64,000 bases of DNA from CAVVAE01 sp963746185 (GCA_963746185.1 CAVVAE010000004.1:1178001-1242000); one strand, 5' to 3'. Counted from the stretch's first letter, positions 17,559 to 25,527 are shown. Numbers and translations: made by a program. The notes: generated from the sequence alone by a model not told the origin.

Positions 17559-18452
17559 TCAGGCGGTGAGGGAAGCCGTTCGCGCTGCAGCCAGAAGCAC
17601 GCAGACGACCGTGAGGGCGACCAGCACACCCGCGTGGACCGCGGTGCGGTGCGTTCGCGGCGCGTAGGCGAACGCCGCGCCGATCAGCAATCCGGCCGCC
17701 AGGCCGCCCAGGTGGGCTTGCCAGGAGACGTCGCTCACCGTGAAAGTCAGCGCCAGGTTGAGCGCCAACAGGATGAGCAGCTGCGTGACGTCGCGTCCTT
17801 GCTTGAGCAAGATGACCAGTGCCGCACCGAAGAGCCCGAACACAGAGCCAGATGCGCCTAAGGAGAAACTGTTCTCGGCGGCGAGCCAGTAGACGCAGAC
17901 CGACCCGGCCAGTCCGGACAGCAGGTAGAGCGCGACGAACCTCCACCGGCCGAGCACGTGCTCCAGGAATGTCCCGAAGATCCACAGGCCGACCATGTTC
18001 AGCGCGATGTGCAGAATTTGCAGATGCAGGAACGTCGACGTGATGAGTTGCCAGTAGGAGCCCTGAGCAACGCCCTCCAGACCCAGGCGAGGGTCGTAGC
18101 CACTGGCATCAGGGATCAGGCCGAGCGTCTCGGTGAACTCACCGCTGATGCCACCGGTGGCGTTGGCGACGATGAAGACGATCGCGTTGATCGCGATGAG
18201 GACGACCGTGGCTCGCGAGGAGCCGTCGGTGATCCGGCCGCCGAAGCTCGTGCGCACCTGACGGCTGGTGGCGGCCCCTTTGCGTACGCAGTCGGGACAG
18301 TGGAACCCGACCGAGGCCGAATGCATGCAGTCGGGGCAGATCGGGTTGCCACAACGCTGACACGAGATATAGGTCTCACGGTCGGGGTGGCGGTAGCAAT
18401 GCGGGATCGTGCCAGCGTCGTACGCCGTCGGCTCGCTACCGCTCATGCCCAC
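17559..18452 (-). CDS. Rhomboid family intramembrane serine protease with N-terminal zinc ribbon
   Basis: 297 aa. The N-terminus carries a Cys-rich, B-box/zinc-ribbon-like module (about residues 18-62: CYRHPDRETYISCQRCGNP and CPDC repeats). Six membrane helices of a rhomboid domain follow (about 80-290), with the catalytic Ser in GASGS and a likely catalytic His in AHLGG. HLQILHIALNMVGLW matches the rhomboid loop 1 region. Substrates are unknown. It is separated from crgA by the DnaA-box-like cluster and follows the cyclophilin gene on the same strand. Confidence 0.92.
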   Translation of the reverse strand: MGMSGSEPTAYDAGTIPHCYRHPDRETYISCQRCGNPICPDCMHSASVGFHCPDCVRKGAATSRQVRTSFGGRITDGSSRATVVLIAINAIVFIVANATGGISGEFTETLGLIPDASGYDPRLGLEGVAQGSYWQLITSTFLHLQILHIALNMVGLWIFGTFLEHVLGRWRFVALYLLSGLAGSVCVYWLAAENSFSLGASGSVFGLFGAALVILLKQGRDVTQLLILLALNLALTFTVSDVSWQAHLGGLAAGLLIGAAFAYAPRTHRTAVHAGVLVALTVVCVLLAAARTASLTA

Positions 18453-18476
18453 TCCCGCCGCACCAGGTCGAGCGCC

Positions 18477-19001
18477 TCAGCGGCGTTCGACCTCGACACT
18501 CTCGATGACGACCGGCTCGCTCGGACGGTCACCACGGTCGGTCGCGGTTGACCCGATCGCATCGATCACGTCGCGGCTCTCCTGGTCGGCCGCCTCGCCG
18601 AAGATGGTGTGCTTCATGTTGAGGTGCGGCGTCGGACCCAGGGTGATGAAGAACTGGGAACCGTTGGTGCCGGGGCCGGCGTTGGCCATCGCGAGCAGGT
18701 AAGGCTTGGTGAATGTCAGTTCGGGGTGGAACTCGTCCTTGAACTTGTAGCCCGGGCCGCCGCGGCCATCCCCCTGGGGGCAGCCTCCTTGGATCATGAA
18801 CCCGCCGATGACCCGGTGGAAGGTCAGGCCGTCGTAGAACCGCTCCTGGGACTTCGCTCCGGTCTTGGAGTCGGTCCACTCCTGGGTGCCTTCGGCCAGC
18901 CCGACGAAGTTTCGCACTGTCGCTGGGGCATGGTCGGGAAACAACTGCAGCGTGATGTCGCCGCGGTTGGTCTTGAGCTTGGCGTACAGCTCTTCAGCCA
19001 C
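18477..19001 (-). CDS. Cyclophilin-type peptidyl-prolyl cis-trans isomerase
   Basis: 174 aa cytoplasmic cyclophilin. The catalytic core is complete: FHRVIGGFMIQGG (catalytic Arg), then MANAGPGTNGSQFFIT, and the HTIFG loop near the end. It accelerates proline isomerisation in folding proteins. GTG 19001 fits the family N-terminus (AEELYAKLKTNRGDI) with AAGGA about 12 nt upstream. GTG 19010 adds three residues, while the longer frame to 19517 is not conserved. Cyclophilin genes close to gyrA and crgA are common in Actinobacteria. Confidence 0.92.
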   Translation of the reverse strand: MAEELYAKLKTNRGDITLQLFPDHAPATVRNFVGLAEGTQEWTDSKTGAKSQERFYDGLTFHRVIGGFMIQGGCPQGDGRGGPGYKFKDEFHPELTFTKPYLLAMANAGPGTNGSQFFITLGPTPHLNMKHTIFGEAADQESRDVIDAIGSTATDRGDRPSEPVVIESVEVERR

Positions 19002-19200
19002 TCTTTTCACCGGTCCTTGAGTCAATTCGGGAGGCTTTCTCGCCCGATGCAGACGATGGCGCCCATCTTTGCATGGCGTCCAAATGGCGAGCAGGGTCAC
19101 TACCTGAGGTGTGGTGAAAACTCTGCGTTTGGGTAAGAGTAGGGAGAGCACGCCGCGATGCTTTTCTGACGTCCGTCGGAGAAGCACAGACGAGGAGGAC

Positions 19201-19818
19201 ATGGCTGTGGCCCTGAAGACGAAGAAGAAGAAGAGTTCCGCCGCGAAGGACACCCTCAACAGCGTCGGCCCGGCCGCCGAGCAGGCCATGGACAAGATCA
19301 GTACGGCGACCGGACAGGCCGTCAGCTCGGTCGCGTCCACCGTCGGTCCGGCTCTCGAAGATGCGCGCGACAAGGTGCAGCCTGCCGTCGAGGATGCCCG
19401 AGACAAGCTCGTTCCCCTCGCCCAGCAAGCTCTCGCCGAAGGCAAGGACCGGGGTCGCCGCGCCGCGGTCGCGATGGGAATCGCCGACGAGCCGAAGAAG
19501 AGCCACAAGCTGCGCAACCTGGTGATCTTGATCGGGCTCGGTTCGCTTGCCGCCTACGTCTACAGCAAAGTCACGGGCAGAGACGCAGATCCGGCCTGGA
19601 CAGCAGGTCGCGACGCCACGGCAGCCAGCACGTCACCGCATACCCCCGCGGGAACGCACGCGGCAGCCGCAGCAACAGGGTCAAAAACCACCTCGACGTC
19701 GGCCTCACCGGTCGATGGGTCCGACACCGCTCCGACGGCGCCGCTCGCTTCAGAAGAGACGGTCGAGTCGCCCAAGCCGACGACTCCCGACAAGCCACTC
19801 AAGAAGAAGCAGGTCTGA
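19201..19818 (+). CDS. Hypothetical membrane-anchored protein with amphipathic repeats
   Basis: 205 aa, no family recognised with confidence. A Lys-rich start is followed by Ala/Asp/Lys amphipathic helix repeats (about residues 15-90) that include two similar units, VGPALEDARDKVQ and VQPAVEDARDKLV. A predicted transmembrane helix (about 108-125: LRNLVILIGLGSLAAYVYSK) and a low-complexity Thr/Ser/Ala/Pro tail follow. ATG 19201 has ACGAGGAGGAC directly upstream. The layout resembles the YtxH-like gene at 2428, so a related envelope role is possible but unproven. Confidence 0.75.
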   Translation: MAVALKTKKKKSSAAKDTLNSVGPAAEQAMDKISTATGQAVSSVASTVGPALEDARDKVQPAVEDARDKLVPLAQQALAEGKDRGRRAAVAMGIADEPKKSHKLRNLVILIGLGSLAAYVYSKVTGRDADPAWTAGRDATAASTSPHTPAGTHAAAAATGSKTTSTSASPVDGSDTAPTAPLASEETVESPKPTTPDKPLKKKQV

Positions 19819-19829
19819 CCGCGCTCCGG

Positions 19830-19875
19830 CTTGTCAGACACGCCCATCTACGTGGCGATCGGGCGTTCTGACAAG
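19830..19875. terminator. Bidirectional terminator between convergent genes
   Basis: Inverted repeat between 19830-19845 (CTTGTCAGACACGCCC) and 19861-19875 (GGGCGTTCTGACAAG), 15 pairs with a one-base bulge and a 15 nt loop. It lies at the meeting point of the 19201 gene and the DUF3817 gene and overlaps the latter's last codons. Confidence 0.6.
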
Positions 19876-20183
19876 TCGGCGACGACGCGACGCTCGACCC
19901 AGAACGACAGGAACGGCACCACTCCGGCCAGCATCACCAAGACGATCTTCGTCAACGTCCACCGTGCCTTGATGCCCAGCCGGGCCGTGGCGATCAGGTA
20001 GACGATGTAGAGAAACCCATGGATGGGACTCCAGGTCTTCGACAGCCGTGGCTGGTCAAAGCCGTAGCGAAGGATGACCCCCAGCACCAACAGCAGCAGG
20101 CCGCAGCCCACCACGATCGCCATCACCTTGAAGAACGTCAGCGCGGAGCGAAGGTCTTCGGGCACGCCAGTCTGGTTGCTCAC
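19848..20183 (-). CDS. DUF3817 domain-containing membrane protein
   Basis: 111 aa. Three hydrophobic segments fit DUF3817: FFKVMAIVVGCGLLLLVLGVI, then WSPIHGFLYIVYLIATARLG, then KIVLVMLAGVVPFLSFWVER. The WSPIHGFLY core is the family hallmark. GTG 20183 (giving SNQTGVPEDLRSAL) matches the usual N-terminus, whereas the open frame extends upstream to 20522 without homology. It is immediately downstream of SURF1, a common pairing. Function unknown. Confidence 0.88.
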   Translation of the reverse strand: MSNQTGVPEDLRSALTFFKVMAIVVGCGLLLLVLGVILRYGFDQPRLSKTWSPIHGFLYIVYLIATARLGIKARWTLTKIVLVMLAGVVPFLSFWVERRVVADLSERPIAT

Positions 20184-20193
20184 GAGCGCGACG

Positions 20194-20901
20194 CTATCCC
20201 ACGGTCTGGTGCGGTCTTTCCTCGGCGTCGTAGACGATCCGCCACCACATGAAGGCAACGAACGCCGCGAACACCCACCACTCAACGGCGTAGAGCAAGT
20301 TGCGGATCCCGGCCCACCTCGAGGGATCAGGAAGGGGCGGATCGACGCGGCTGAGTTGGTCGGCGGGTGTGCTTTCGGTGAGGACGACGTAGCCGGCATA
20401 GAGGTCCTCGTCAAAGCCCTCCACCAGCGCCGCGATTCGCAGGCCGTCGGTGACGCGGTCGGCATCGAGCGCCGACCCTGTTGCGTGCGACGGTTCGAGC
20501 ACGCCGCGGAGCTCGATCTCACCGGGCGGCGGTATGCCCGACGGCTCGTCGGCTGACCCCCGCAGAATCAAGATCACGGAACCGTTGTCGACGAGGAGCG
20601 GTGTCACCACTGCATAGTCGTGGTCAGCGCCCTCGAACCCGCGCACGTAGATCTGCTCATCGGCGAGGTAATGACCGTGCACGGTGACAGCCTGGCTGGC
20701 GGCGTCGTTCGGGAAAGGGTCGTCAGCTCCGAGCACGTCATCGAGTGCCTGGGGGGGCCCTTGCATTCGCTCGCGGGCGTCGTCACGTTGATGCGCGTCG
20801 TACACGCCGAGCTGCCACAGGCCGAGAACCACCATCACTGACATCAGCAGCGCAGCCACCAGCCCAAGGCCCAGGGCTCGCGGCGTCAGGAAGCGCCTCA
20901 C
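20194..20901 (-). CDS. SURF1 family cytochrome oxidase biogenesis protein
   Basis: 235 aa. Topology is typical of SURF1: an N-terminal transmembrane helix (about residues 10-30, with LGLWQLGVYDAH), a periplasmic domain with YLADEQIYVRGF and the motif VILILRGSADE, and a C-terminal helix (about 205-225, NLLYAVEWWVFAAFVAFMWW). SURF1 assists heme insertion or assembly of cytochrome c oxidase. The gene overlaps the upstream lipoprotein gene by 4 bp, so both are one transcript with DUF3817. Confidence 0.9.
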   Translation of the reverse strand: MRRFLTPRALGLGLVAALLMSVMVVLGLWQLGVYDAHQRDDARERMQGPPQALDDVLGADDPFPNDAASQAVTVHGHYLADEQIYVRGFEGADHDYAVVTPLLVDNGSVILILRGSADEPSGIPPPGEIELRGVLEPSHATGSALDADRVTDGLRIAALVEGFDEDLYAGYVVLTESTPADQLSRVDPPLPDPSRWAGIRNLLYAVEWWVFAAFVAFMWWRIVYDAEERPHQTVG

Positions 20902-22124
20902 CCTGACGGCGTTGCCGGGCAGAGCGCCCAGGGCGTGTCGTAGGTGAGCACCATCGCCTTGAAGACATCCATCCTGCGCACGTCGACGTCAAGCGACTCG
21001 ACGTTGCCGCTTCCCGTGGTGCTGGCGGTCGCGACGTCGCTGAACGGCAGGCCCTGGCGCAGACTCGACCAGGAGTGAACGAGATCGGTGCGCAGGCTCA
21101 GGTCTTCGCTCGTGGCGTCTGACGCGAGCTCCAGCGCGATGCGTGCCGAACCCGGACCGTCGATCCCTACGACGGTCCGCAGCGTGGTGAGAAGGCGCGA
21201 CGGGTCGTGTCGATTGAAGTATGCCGTCAAGTCGCCTGCCTTCACTCCGGGACCCATCGCCCGCTCGAGCGACACGCAACCCGTGCTGTACGCGAGCGAC
21301 TCGGCATTGTTGAGTCCTTCGACCAGCGGCTCGGCGTGGTAGGCGAGCGACGGTGCACCCGCCACAACGTGACTGATGCGCGTGATGCCGATCAGGTTGC
21401 CGGCCGCAACGGCATGCAGCTCTGGGAGCATCCGGACGGTTCGAAACGGCGCCCGGTCGTCGCTCGTAGTCCACACACTGGGGTCGGACTGGTCCTGCCT
21501 GAAGCCGTTGTCGATGAGAGAGGAGATCACCACGATCAGATCGAGATTCTTGCGGACGGCGAAGATCGAGCCTCGTGCCGGGTCGCACAGCATCGACCGG
21601 AAACATCCGTCCTCCGTCGAGACGAAGTCGATCTCCCAGTCGATGTCGTCAGCTGTCCATCCGTAGTCGTCGGCCATCATCGACGCATCGCCGTAAAGCC
21701 GAGTGCCTGTCAGCAACGAACCGTCGGCGCGTGCGTCCGCCCAGAACTGGGATCGCTCACGCGGCGATGACTTGCTGGAGAGGCCGTCGTAGCCCAGCCG
21801 CGTCTTGATCGCCGACACGTTCGTGAACCTCACTTGGTCAGCAGCCTCGGGGACTGCCTGCAACGCCAGGCTCAGGCTGCTGGTGTCGCCGGACGTGGTG
21901 GGTGGCGGTGCTTCGGGCTCGCCGGTGGCTGAGGCGGTGTCCGTCGGTGACTGCAGTAAGGGTGCTGAAGAGGTGGAGTCACCACCACTCGCAAGCGGGC
22001 GCGGACTTGCTTCGCTACCTGTGCAGCCGGCGAGCCCGACGAGCAAGAGGATCGCCAGTGCTCCTGCTGAGGTTGCCGCGGTCGCGGTCGTCGTACGACG
22101 CGAACGAGCTCGAGCGGCAGGCAT
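20898..22124 (-). CDS. Putative lipoprotein of unknown function
   Basis: 408 aa. A basic, Thr-rich N-region, a hydrophobic core (about residues 19-31) and the lipobox LAGC (lipid-modified Cys34) predict export and membrane anchoring. A Ser/Pro/Thr-rich spacer (about 35-80) leads to a globular domain of about 310 residues without a family I can name. It has segments GYDGLSSKSSPRERSQFW and YGWTADDIDWEIDF, and several Cys (CFRSMLC, TGCVSL, ALCPA) that could form disulfides. Its stop overlaps SURF1. Related actinobacterial proteins are annotated as hypothetical. Confidence 0.8.
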   Translation of the reverse strand: MPAARARSRRTTTATAATSAGALAILLLVGLAGCTGSEASPRPLASGGDSTSSAPLLQSPTDTASATGEPEAPPPTTSGDTSSLSLALQAVPEAADQVRFTNVSAIKTRLGYDGLSSKSSPRERSQFWADARADGSLLTGTRLYGDASMMADDYGWTADDIDWEIDFVSTEDGCFRSMLCDPARGSIFAVRKNLDLIVVISSLIDNGFRQDQSDPSVWTTSDDRAPFRTVRMLPELHAVAAGNLIGITRISHVVAGAPSLAYHAEPLVEGLNNAESLAYSTGCVSLERAMGPGVKAGDLTAYFNRHDPSRLLTTLRTVVGIDGPGSARIALELASDATSEDLSLRTDLVHSWSSLRQGLPFSDVATASTTGSGNVESLDVDVRRMDVFKAMVLTYDTPWALCPATPSG

Positions 22125-22218
22125 GCACCGAGTCTGCCATCCGACGGTGGAGACTCCACCAGCGTTCGACGCAGCGGCTTCGCCGTATCACGGACAGCGA
22201 TTCGAAAGTCAATTATCG

Positions 22219-22231
22219 TGGTGAGTCACCA
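22219..22231. promoter_or_regulatory. 13 bp perfect palindrome in the lipoprotein/GH26-like divergent gap
   Basis: TGGTGAGTCACCA is perfectly symmetric around its central G and lies between the divergent lipoprotein gene (start 22124) and the first glycosidase unit. Flanking bases (TCG before, TACGA after) extend the symmetry imperfectly. It looks like an operator for an unidentified dimeric regulator; no regulator gene is adjacent. Confidence 0.35.
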
Positions 22232-22341
22232 TACGAGGGGTTGTTCACTAGCGACGGCTTGGCCTCGCTCGGCCATGCACGCTAGAGTGCGCCCCTTCGA
22301 CTTCCTGGACAACTGGCCATCCGGTCAACCCGGGAACGTCA

Positions 22342-22468
22342 CCGCCTAATCTCCTGTCCCTCTTCGGGACGGGGAGCCGGGGACCCAAGTGTTCCAGGGG
22401 TGAATCGTCGTACCCACGTCGTAGGGCTTACCTATCCGCCCGAACCCGTCAGCTAACTCGGTAGGCGG
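22342..22468 (+). ncRNA. c-di-AMP (ydaO/yuaA) riboswitch, copy 1
   Basis: The conserved ydaO/yuaA aptamer blocks occur in order: AGCCGGGGACCCAAGTG (22376-22392), GGGGTGAATCGTCG, CGTAGGG, then CCGAACCCGTCAGCTAACTC and GGTAGGC. The P1 helix is seen directly: CCGCCTA (22342-22348) pairs perfectly with TAGGCGG (22462-22468). A side stem GTCCC-TCTTC-GGGAC also forms. This class binds cyclic di-AMP and usually switches expression off. It is the leader of the glycosidase gene at 22491, whose ribosome site lies just past P1. Confidence 0.92.
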
Positions 22469-22490
22469 GGAGGAATAGGGAGCCCCTGTC

Positions 22491-23504
22491 GTGAAACACC
22501 ATTTCGCACTTTATCGCAACACGCACTCAGACCATCCCCAGCAATCTCGCACTCGATCCCCGGCCACGCGACGCGTCGCGGCCCTGCTGTGTGGATCACT
22601 CATCGTGCTGCCCGCCGTGGCCGAAGCCGCAACGCCGTCGCCCTCGAGTTCAGCCGGCAACGCAACCGTTGCGCAGGCGGCGGCCGCACAGCACGCCAAG
22701 CAGCGCGGCAAGATCTACCTGGGATCTAACGGCAACGTCGGCCAGATGGTGAGGAAGACCCGGCACGCGATGTCCCGGCACCACTACACGTCGTTCAGCA
22801 GCAATGTCCCGCGCGGCCGGATGATCACTGTCGGTTCATCTGGCTCCTGGTCGTCACTGGCCAACATGCGGCGCGGCGCGCCGTTGTACCGAGACATCGT
22901 TCGCTGGGCCAAGGAGATCAGGAGCTGGCATCGCAAGACGTTGGTCGCCTACTCCCACGAGCCAGAGACCACGGGCAACATGGGCAAGGGCTCGGCGGCG
23001 AGTTTCAAGCAGGCGTTCCACCGGGTCGTGTCGATCTTCCGCGCCCACGGCGCAAGGAACGTGCTCTTCACGTGGCAGGCGACAGCCTGGTCGTTCCGCA
23101 CGAGCCGCTCTGACCGGATCCACGCCAGCAAGTGGTACCCAGGCAACAGGTGGGTCGATGTTGTCGGTGCCGATGCCTACAACTGGAACACCTGCGGCGA
23201 AGGCCGGGACAAGTGGGTTCCGTTCCGGACGCTGGCCAAGCCGGTTCTCCGGTTCGCCCGCGCCCACCACAAGAAGGCTGCGTTCCCGGAGTTCGCCAGC
23301 AACAAGGGGCGCCTCCGAGCCAACTGGGTGCGGCATGCGCACCAGTACCTGGCCCGCCATGACAACCGCATCAATGCGGCGTACTACTTCCAGCGGGGTC
23401 CCACCAACCCGGCGAACAAGGACTGTCGCTGGGCGCTGACGAAGGACAGGGAGTTCAGGGCGTACGGCCAGATGGCCCGCGACCACGCGCACTTCCGGCG
23501 CTGA
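22491..23504 (+). CDS. Secreted glycoside hydrolase, GH26-like, under riboswitch 1
   Basis: 337 aa. A signal peptide is likely, with an unusually long N-region (residues 1-26), a hydrophobic core (about 28-45) and cleavage near AEA-A. An Ala/Ser linker follows, then a GH26-like (beta-mannanase type) domain from about residue 73. Candidate catalytic residues are E157 in SHEPE, matching the GH26 His-Glu acid/base, and E267 in FPEFAS, matching the strand-7 nucleophile. WYPGNRWVDVVGADAYN is the typical strand preceding it. The substrate is unknown; c-di-AMP control suggests wall or surface polysaccharide rather than nutrition (inference). GTG 22491 has GGGAG 8 nt upstream. It is paralogous to 23900-25120. 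Confidence 0.88.
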   Translation: MKHHFALYRNTHSDHPQQSRTRSPATRRVAALLCGSLIVLPAVAEAATPSPSSSAGNATVAQAAAAQHAKQRGKIYLGSNGNVGQMVRKTRHAMSRHHYTSFSSNVPRGRMITVGSSGSWSSLANMRRGAPLYRDIVRWAKEIRSWHRKTLVAYSHEPETTGNMGKGSAASFKQAFHRVVSIFRAHGARNVLFTWQATAWSFRTSRSDRIHASKWYPGNRWVDVVGADAYNWNTCGEGRDKWVPFRTLAKPVLRFARAHHKKAAFPEFASNKGRLRANWVRHAHQYLARHDNRINAAYYFQRGPTNPANKDCRWALTKDREFRAYGQMARDHAHFRR

Positions 23505-23553
23505 GCTGAGGCTGTCCACCAGGGCAGCCACGGCCGACGACACCACGAACAGG

Positions 23554-23583
23554 GTCGGCGTCTCCAGTCTTGGAGACGCCGAC
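23554..23583 (+). terminator. Rho-independent-like terminator after the first glycosidase
   Basis: A 13 bp perfect stem: GTCGGCGTCTCCA (23554-23566), loop GTCT, TGGAGACGCCGAC (23571-23583), followed by TTGGTCTGTCT. The weak U tract is usual in high-GC Actinobacteria. It separates the two glycosidase units, so each has its own transcript. Confidence 0.75.
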
Positions 23584-23750
23584 TTGGTCTGTCTCGGCAT
23601 ATGCACTCGGGCGAAGAAATATGCCCGGCTCGTTCTGATACGGGATGACTTACGCGTGGCCCCGAGTTGGCGAGCCGGCCTACCCTCGCTAAAGTGCCAG
23701 ATTGGCCGCACCGACAAGTGGCATTTCCGGGCCATCGCTGTGCGACCGGA

Positions 23751-23877
23751 CGCCTAATCCAGGCTGGCAAGACTGCCAGCAGGAGCCGGGGACCCAAGTC
23801 TCCTGGGGTGAATCGTCGATTTTTCGACGTAGGGCTCATCCTTTTCAGCCCGAACCCGTCAGCTAACCCGGTAGGCG
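23751..23877 (+). ncRNA. c-di-AMP (ydaO/yuaA) riboswitch, copy 2
   Basis: A second aptamer, also 127 nt between P1 arms: CGCCTA (23751-23756) pairs with TAGGCG (23872-23877). The core blocks AGCCGGGGACCCAAGT, GGGGTGAATCGTCGA, CGACGTAGGGCT and CCCGAACCCGTCAGCTAAC are nearly identical to copy 1, while the side stem (CTGGCAAGACTGCCAG) differs in sequence. It precedes the ATG at 23900 by 22 nt, leaving room for the ribosome site AAGAGGAG. Translational or transcriptional control cannot be decided by eye. Confidence 0.92.
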
Positions 23878-23899
23878 TGATTGAAGAGGAGTTTTACGT

Positions 23900-25120
23900 A
23901 TGGGACTGCACCGCACCCGTGCTCGATCCAAGCACGCCTTAACCTCGGCTCCGCGTCCACCAGCCAGCAAGAAGAAGAAGCGGCTGCTGGTCGCCGGCAT
24001 GCTGGCTATGGCCCTGGCCGTACCGGCTGGCGCCGTGGCGTCACAGTCCGGCGATAACGCCGGAGGAAACGACCAGGCAGCACAAGCTGGATCGAGCCAC
24101 TCGGGAAAGACACATTTCTGGAAGAGCCACCCCTGGCTGACTCACGCCTGGAACGATCGCGCGTGGATGGGCCAAGTCGGGACGCTCAAGCCGATTCCTC
24201 CCCGTCCGACCGAACCCAACGACCCGACCCCCACCGACCCGACACCGACCGAACCCACCCCCACTGAGCCGACGCCTACCGACCCCACCCCGACTGACCC
24301 GCCGCCCCCCAACCCGGGTGACAGCAAGGTCCTGATCGGGTCGCTGGGAGACGCGGAGAAGCTCTCCGACGAGGTCAACAAGTCGTTGCCCGAACATCGC
24401 TACGCCGACTTCAACGGCGCGCCGCCGGACAAGGCCATGATCACGGCCAGTTCTTCGCTGTCATGGCGTCAGGTCGCGGCGATGCAGCCTGGATCAGACA
24501 TCTACCAAGACGTCGTCCGCTGGGCGACTGTGCTCAAGGAACGCGGCGGAACCCCGCTGTTCTCCTACTCGCACGAGCCGGAGCAGGACAGCCGGAGAGG
24601 ACTGGGCGGCCCTGCTGACTTCGTCCAAGCCTTCCGCAAGGTCGTCACGGTCATGCGCGCACACGGCGCGACCAACGTGCTCTACACCTGGCAGATGACC
24701 GGCTACGCGTTCAAGGCGCCCGAGGGGAGCAGGCAGCACGCCCCGGACTGGTACCCGGGCGATGCCTGGGTCGACGTCGTGGGCCCCGATGAGTACAACT
24801 GGTACACCTGCGGTGAAGGTGCCGGCCGATGGGTCTCACTCGGTGAGCTCGTCCAACCGGCGCTGGACTTTGCAGCCGAGCACAACAAGAAGGTCGCCCT
24901 TCCGGAGTTCGCGAGCTACACCGACTTCAAGCGAGCTTCGTGGATCGATGAGGCGCACCAGTTCCTGGAGTCGAACAGTGACCGCATCATCGCGGCGTTC
25001 TACTTCAACCGTGGTCCGACCAACCCCGAGAACATGGACTGTGTCTGGGAGTTGACGAAGGACGCGGAGTACGACGCGTTCGGTCGGATGGTCCATGACT
25101 CCGAGGACTTCCGGAGTTAA
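23900..25120 (+). CDS. Secreted glycoside hydrolase, GH26-like with Pro/Thr linker, under riboswitch 2
   Basis: 406 aa. A basic start (SKKKKR) and hydrophobic core (about residues 29-46) form a signal peptide. A spacer with SHPWLTHAWNDRAWM follows, then a Pro-Thr-Asp/Glu repeat linker (about 101-139, units of PTDPTPTEP), then a GH26-like domain (about 143-406). Candidate catalytic residues E226 (SHEPE) and E336 (LPEFAS) align with the paralog at 22491, as do WYPGDAWVDVVGPDEYNW and the end segment FNRGPTNPENMDC. The linker suggests spanning the cell wall. ATG 23900 has AAGAGGAG 8-10 nt upstream. The duplicated unit includes the riboswitch. Confidence 0.88.
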   Translation: MGLHRTRARSKHALTSAPRPPASKKKKRLLVAGMLAMALAVPAGAVASQSGDNAGGNDQAAQAGSSHSGKTHFWKSHPWLTHAWNDRAWMGQVGTLKPIPPRPTEPNDPTPTDPTPTEPTPTEPTPTDPTPTDPPPPNPGDSKVLIGSLGDAEKLSDEVNKSLPEHRYADFNGAPPDKAMITASSSLSWRQVAAMQPGSDIYQDVVRWATVLKERGGTPLFSYSHEPEQDSRRGLGGPADFVQAFRKVVTVMRAHGATNVLYTWQMTGYAFKAPEGSRQHAPDWYPGDAWVDVVGPDEYNWYTCGEGAGRWVSLGELVQPALDFAAEHNKKVALPEFASYTDFKRASWIDEAHQFLESNSDRIIAAFYFNRGPTNPENMDCVWELTKDAEYDAFGRMVHDSEDFRS

Positions 25121-25147
25121 GACCGAAACGCAGCTGAGAAGTTGAGG

Positions 25148-25189
25148 CGGCCCGGTCGGCTGAGCGGAAATGCTTGGCCGACCGGGCCG
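25148..25189 (+). terminator. Terminator after the second glycosidase
   Basis: A perfect 13 bp stem, CGGCCCGGTCGGC (25148-25160) and GCCGACCGGGCCG (25177-25189), with a 16 nt loop, followed by TCTTGCGTC. It lies 27 bp past the stop at 25120. Confidence 0.75.
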
Positions 25190-25274
25190 TCTTGCGTCAT
25201 ACCCCAGCGACTGGCGGCGCAGGCAGCAGAGGCTGAACTGGACGTCCGTCGACTGGCCTATGGCATATCGATGG

Positions 25275-25347
25275 TGGAGACGAAGGGACTCGAACCCTCA
25301 ACCCCCTGCTTGCAAAGCAGGTGCGCTACCAATTGCGCCACGTCCCC
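25275..25347 (-). tRNA. tRNA-Ala (anticodon TGC)
   Basis: On the minus strand the acceptor stem is GGGGACG/CGTCTCC with discriminator A, the D arm carries GCGCAATTGGTAGCGC, and the anticodon arm is CCTGC-TTTGCAA-GCAGG giving TGC. The T loop is GTTCGAGTC. CCA is encoded directly afterwards (25272-25274). It pairs with tRNA-Ile beside gyrA, a typical actinobacterial arrangement. Confidence 0.97.
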
Positions 25348-25395
25348 CGGTGGTCCGGAAGGACCTGAGTTGGCTTGTCTCGCCAGCCCGTGTGC

Positions 25396-25527
25396 TCAGC
25401 GACCGGGCTCGACGGTGTCGGTGGCCTCGGCCCACAGCTCTGCGTCCTTGCCGCCGCCGGTGAGCTTGTCGAGCACAACCTTGGCGATGACGCCGACGAT
25501 GGCGATCGCGAGGATCTTCTTCAGCAT
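25396..25527 (-). CDS. DLW-39 family small protein
   Basis: 43 aa. It begins MLKKILAIAIVGVIAKVVL with one hydrophobic helix (about residues 4-19), then DKLTGGGKDAELWAEATDTV. The position between the tRNA genes next to gyrA, the tiny size and the Asp..Leu-Trp element match the actinobacterial DLW-39 family, whose function is unknown. ATG 25527 has AAAGGGGG about 5 nt upstream. Confidence 0.8.
   Translation of the reverse strand: MLKKILAIAIVGVIAKVVLDKLTGGGKDAELWAEATDTVEPGR

Noticed and set aside
24209..24306. Repeat-rich stretch considered as a CRISPR-like or satellite array
   Set aside because: The repeats are 12 bp codon-phased units encoding the Pro-Thr linker of the second glycosidase.
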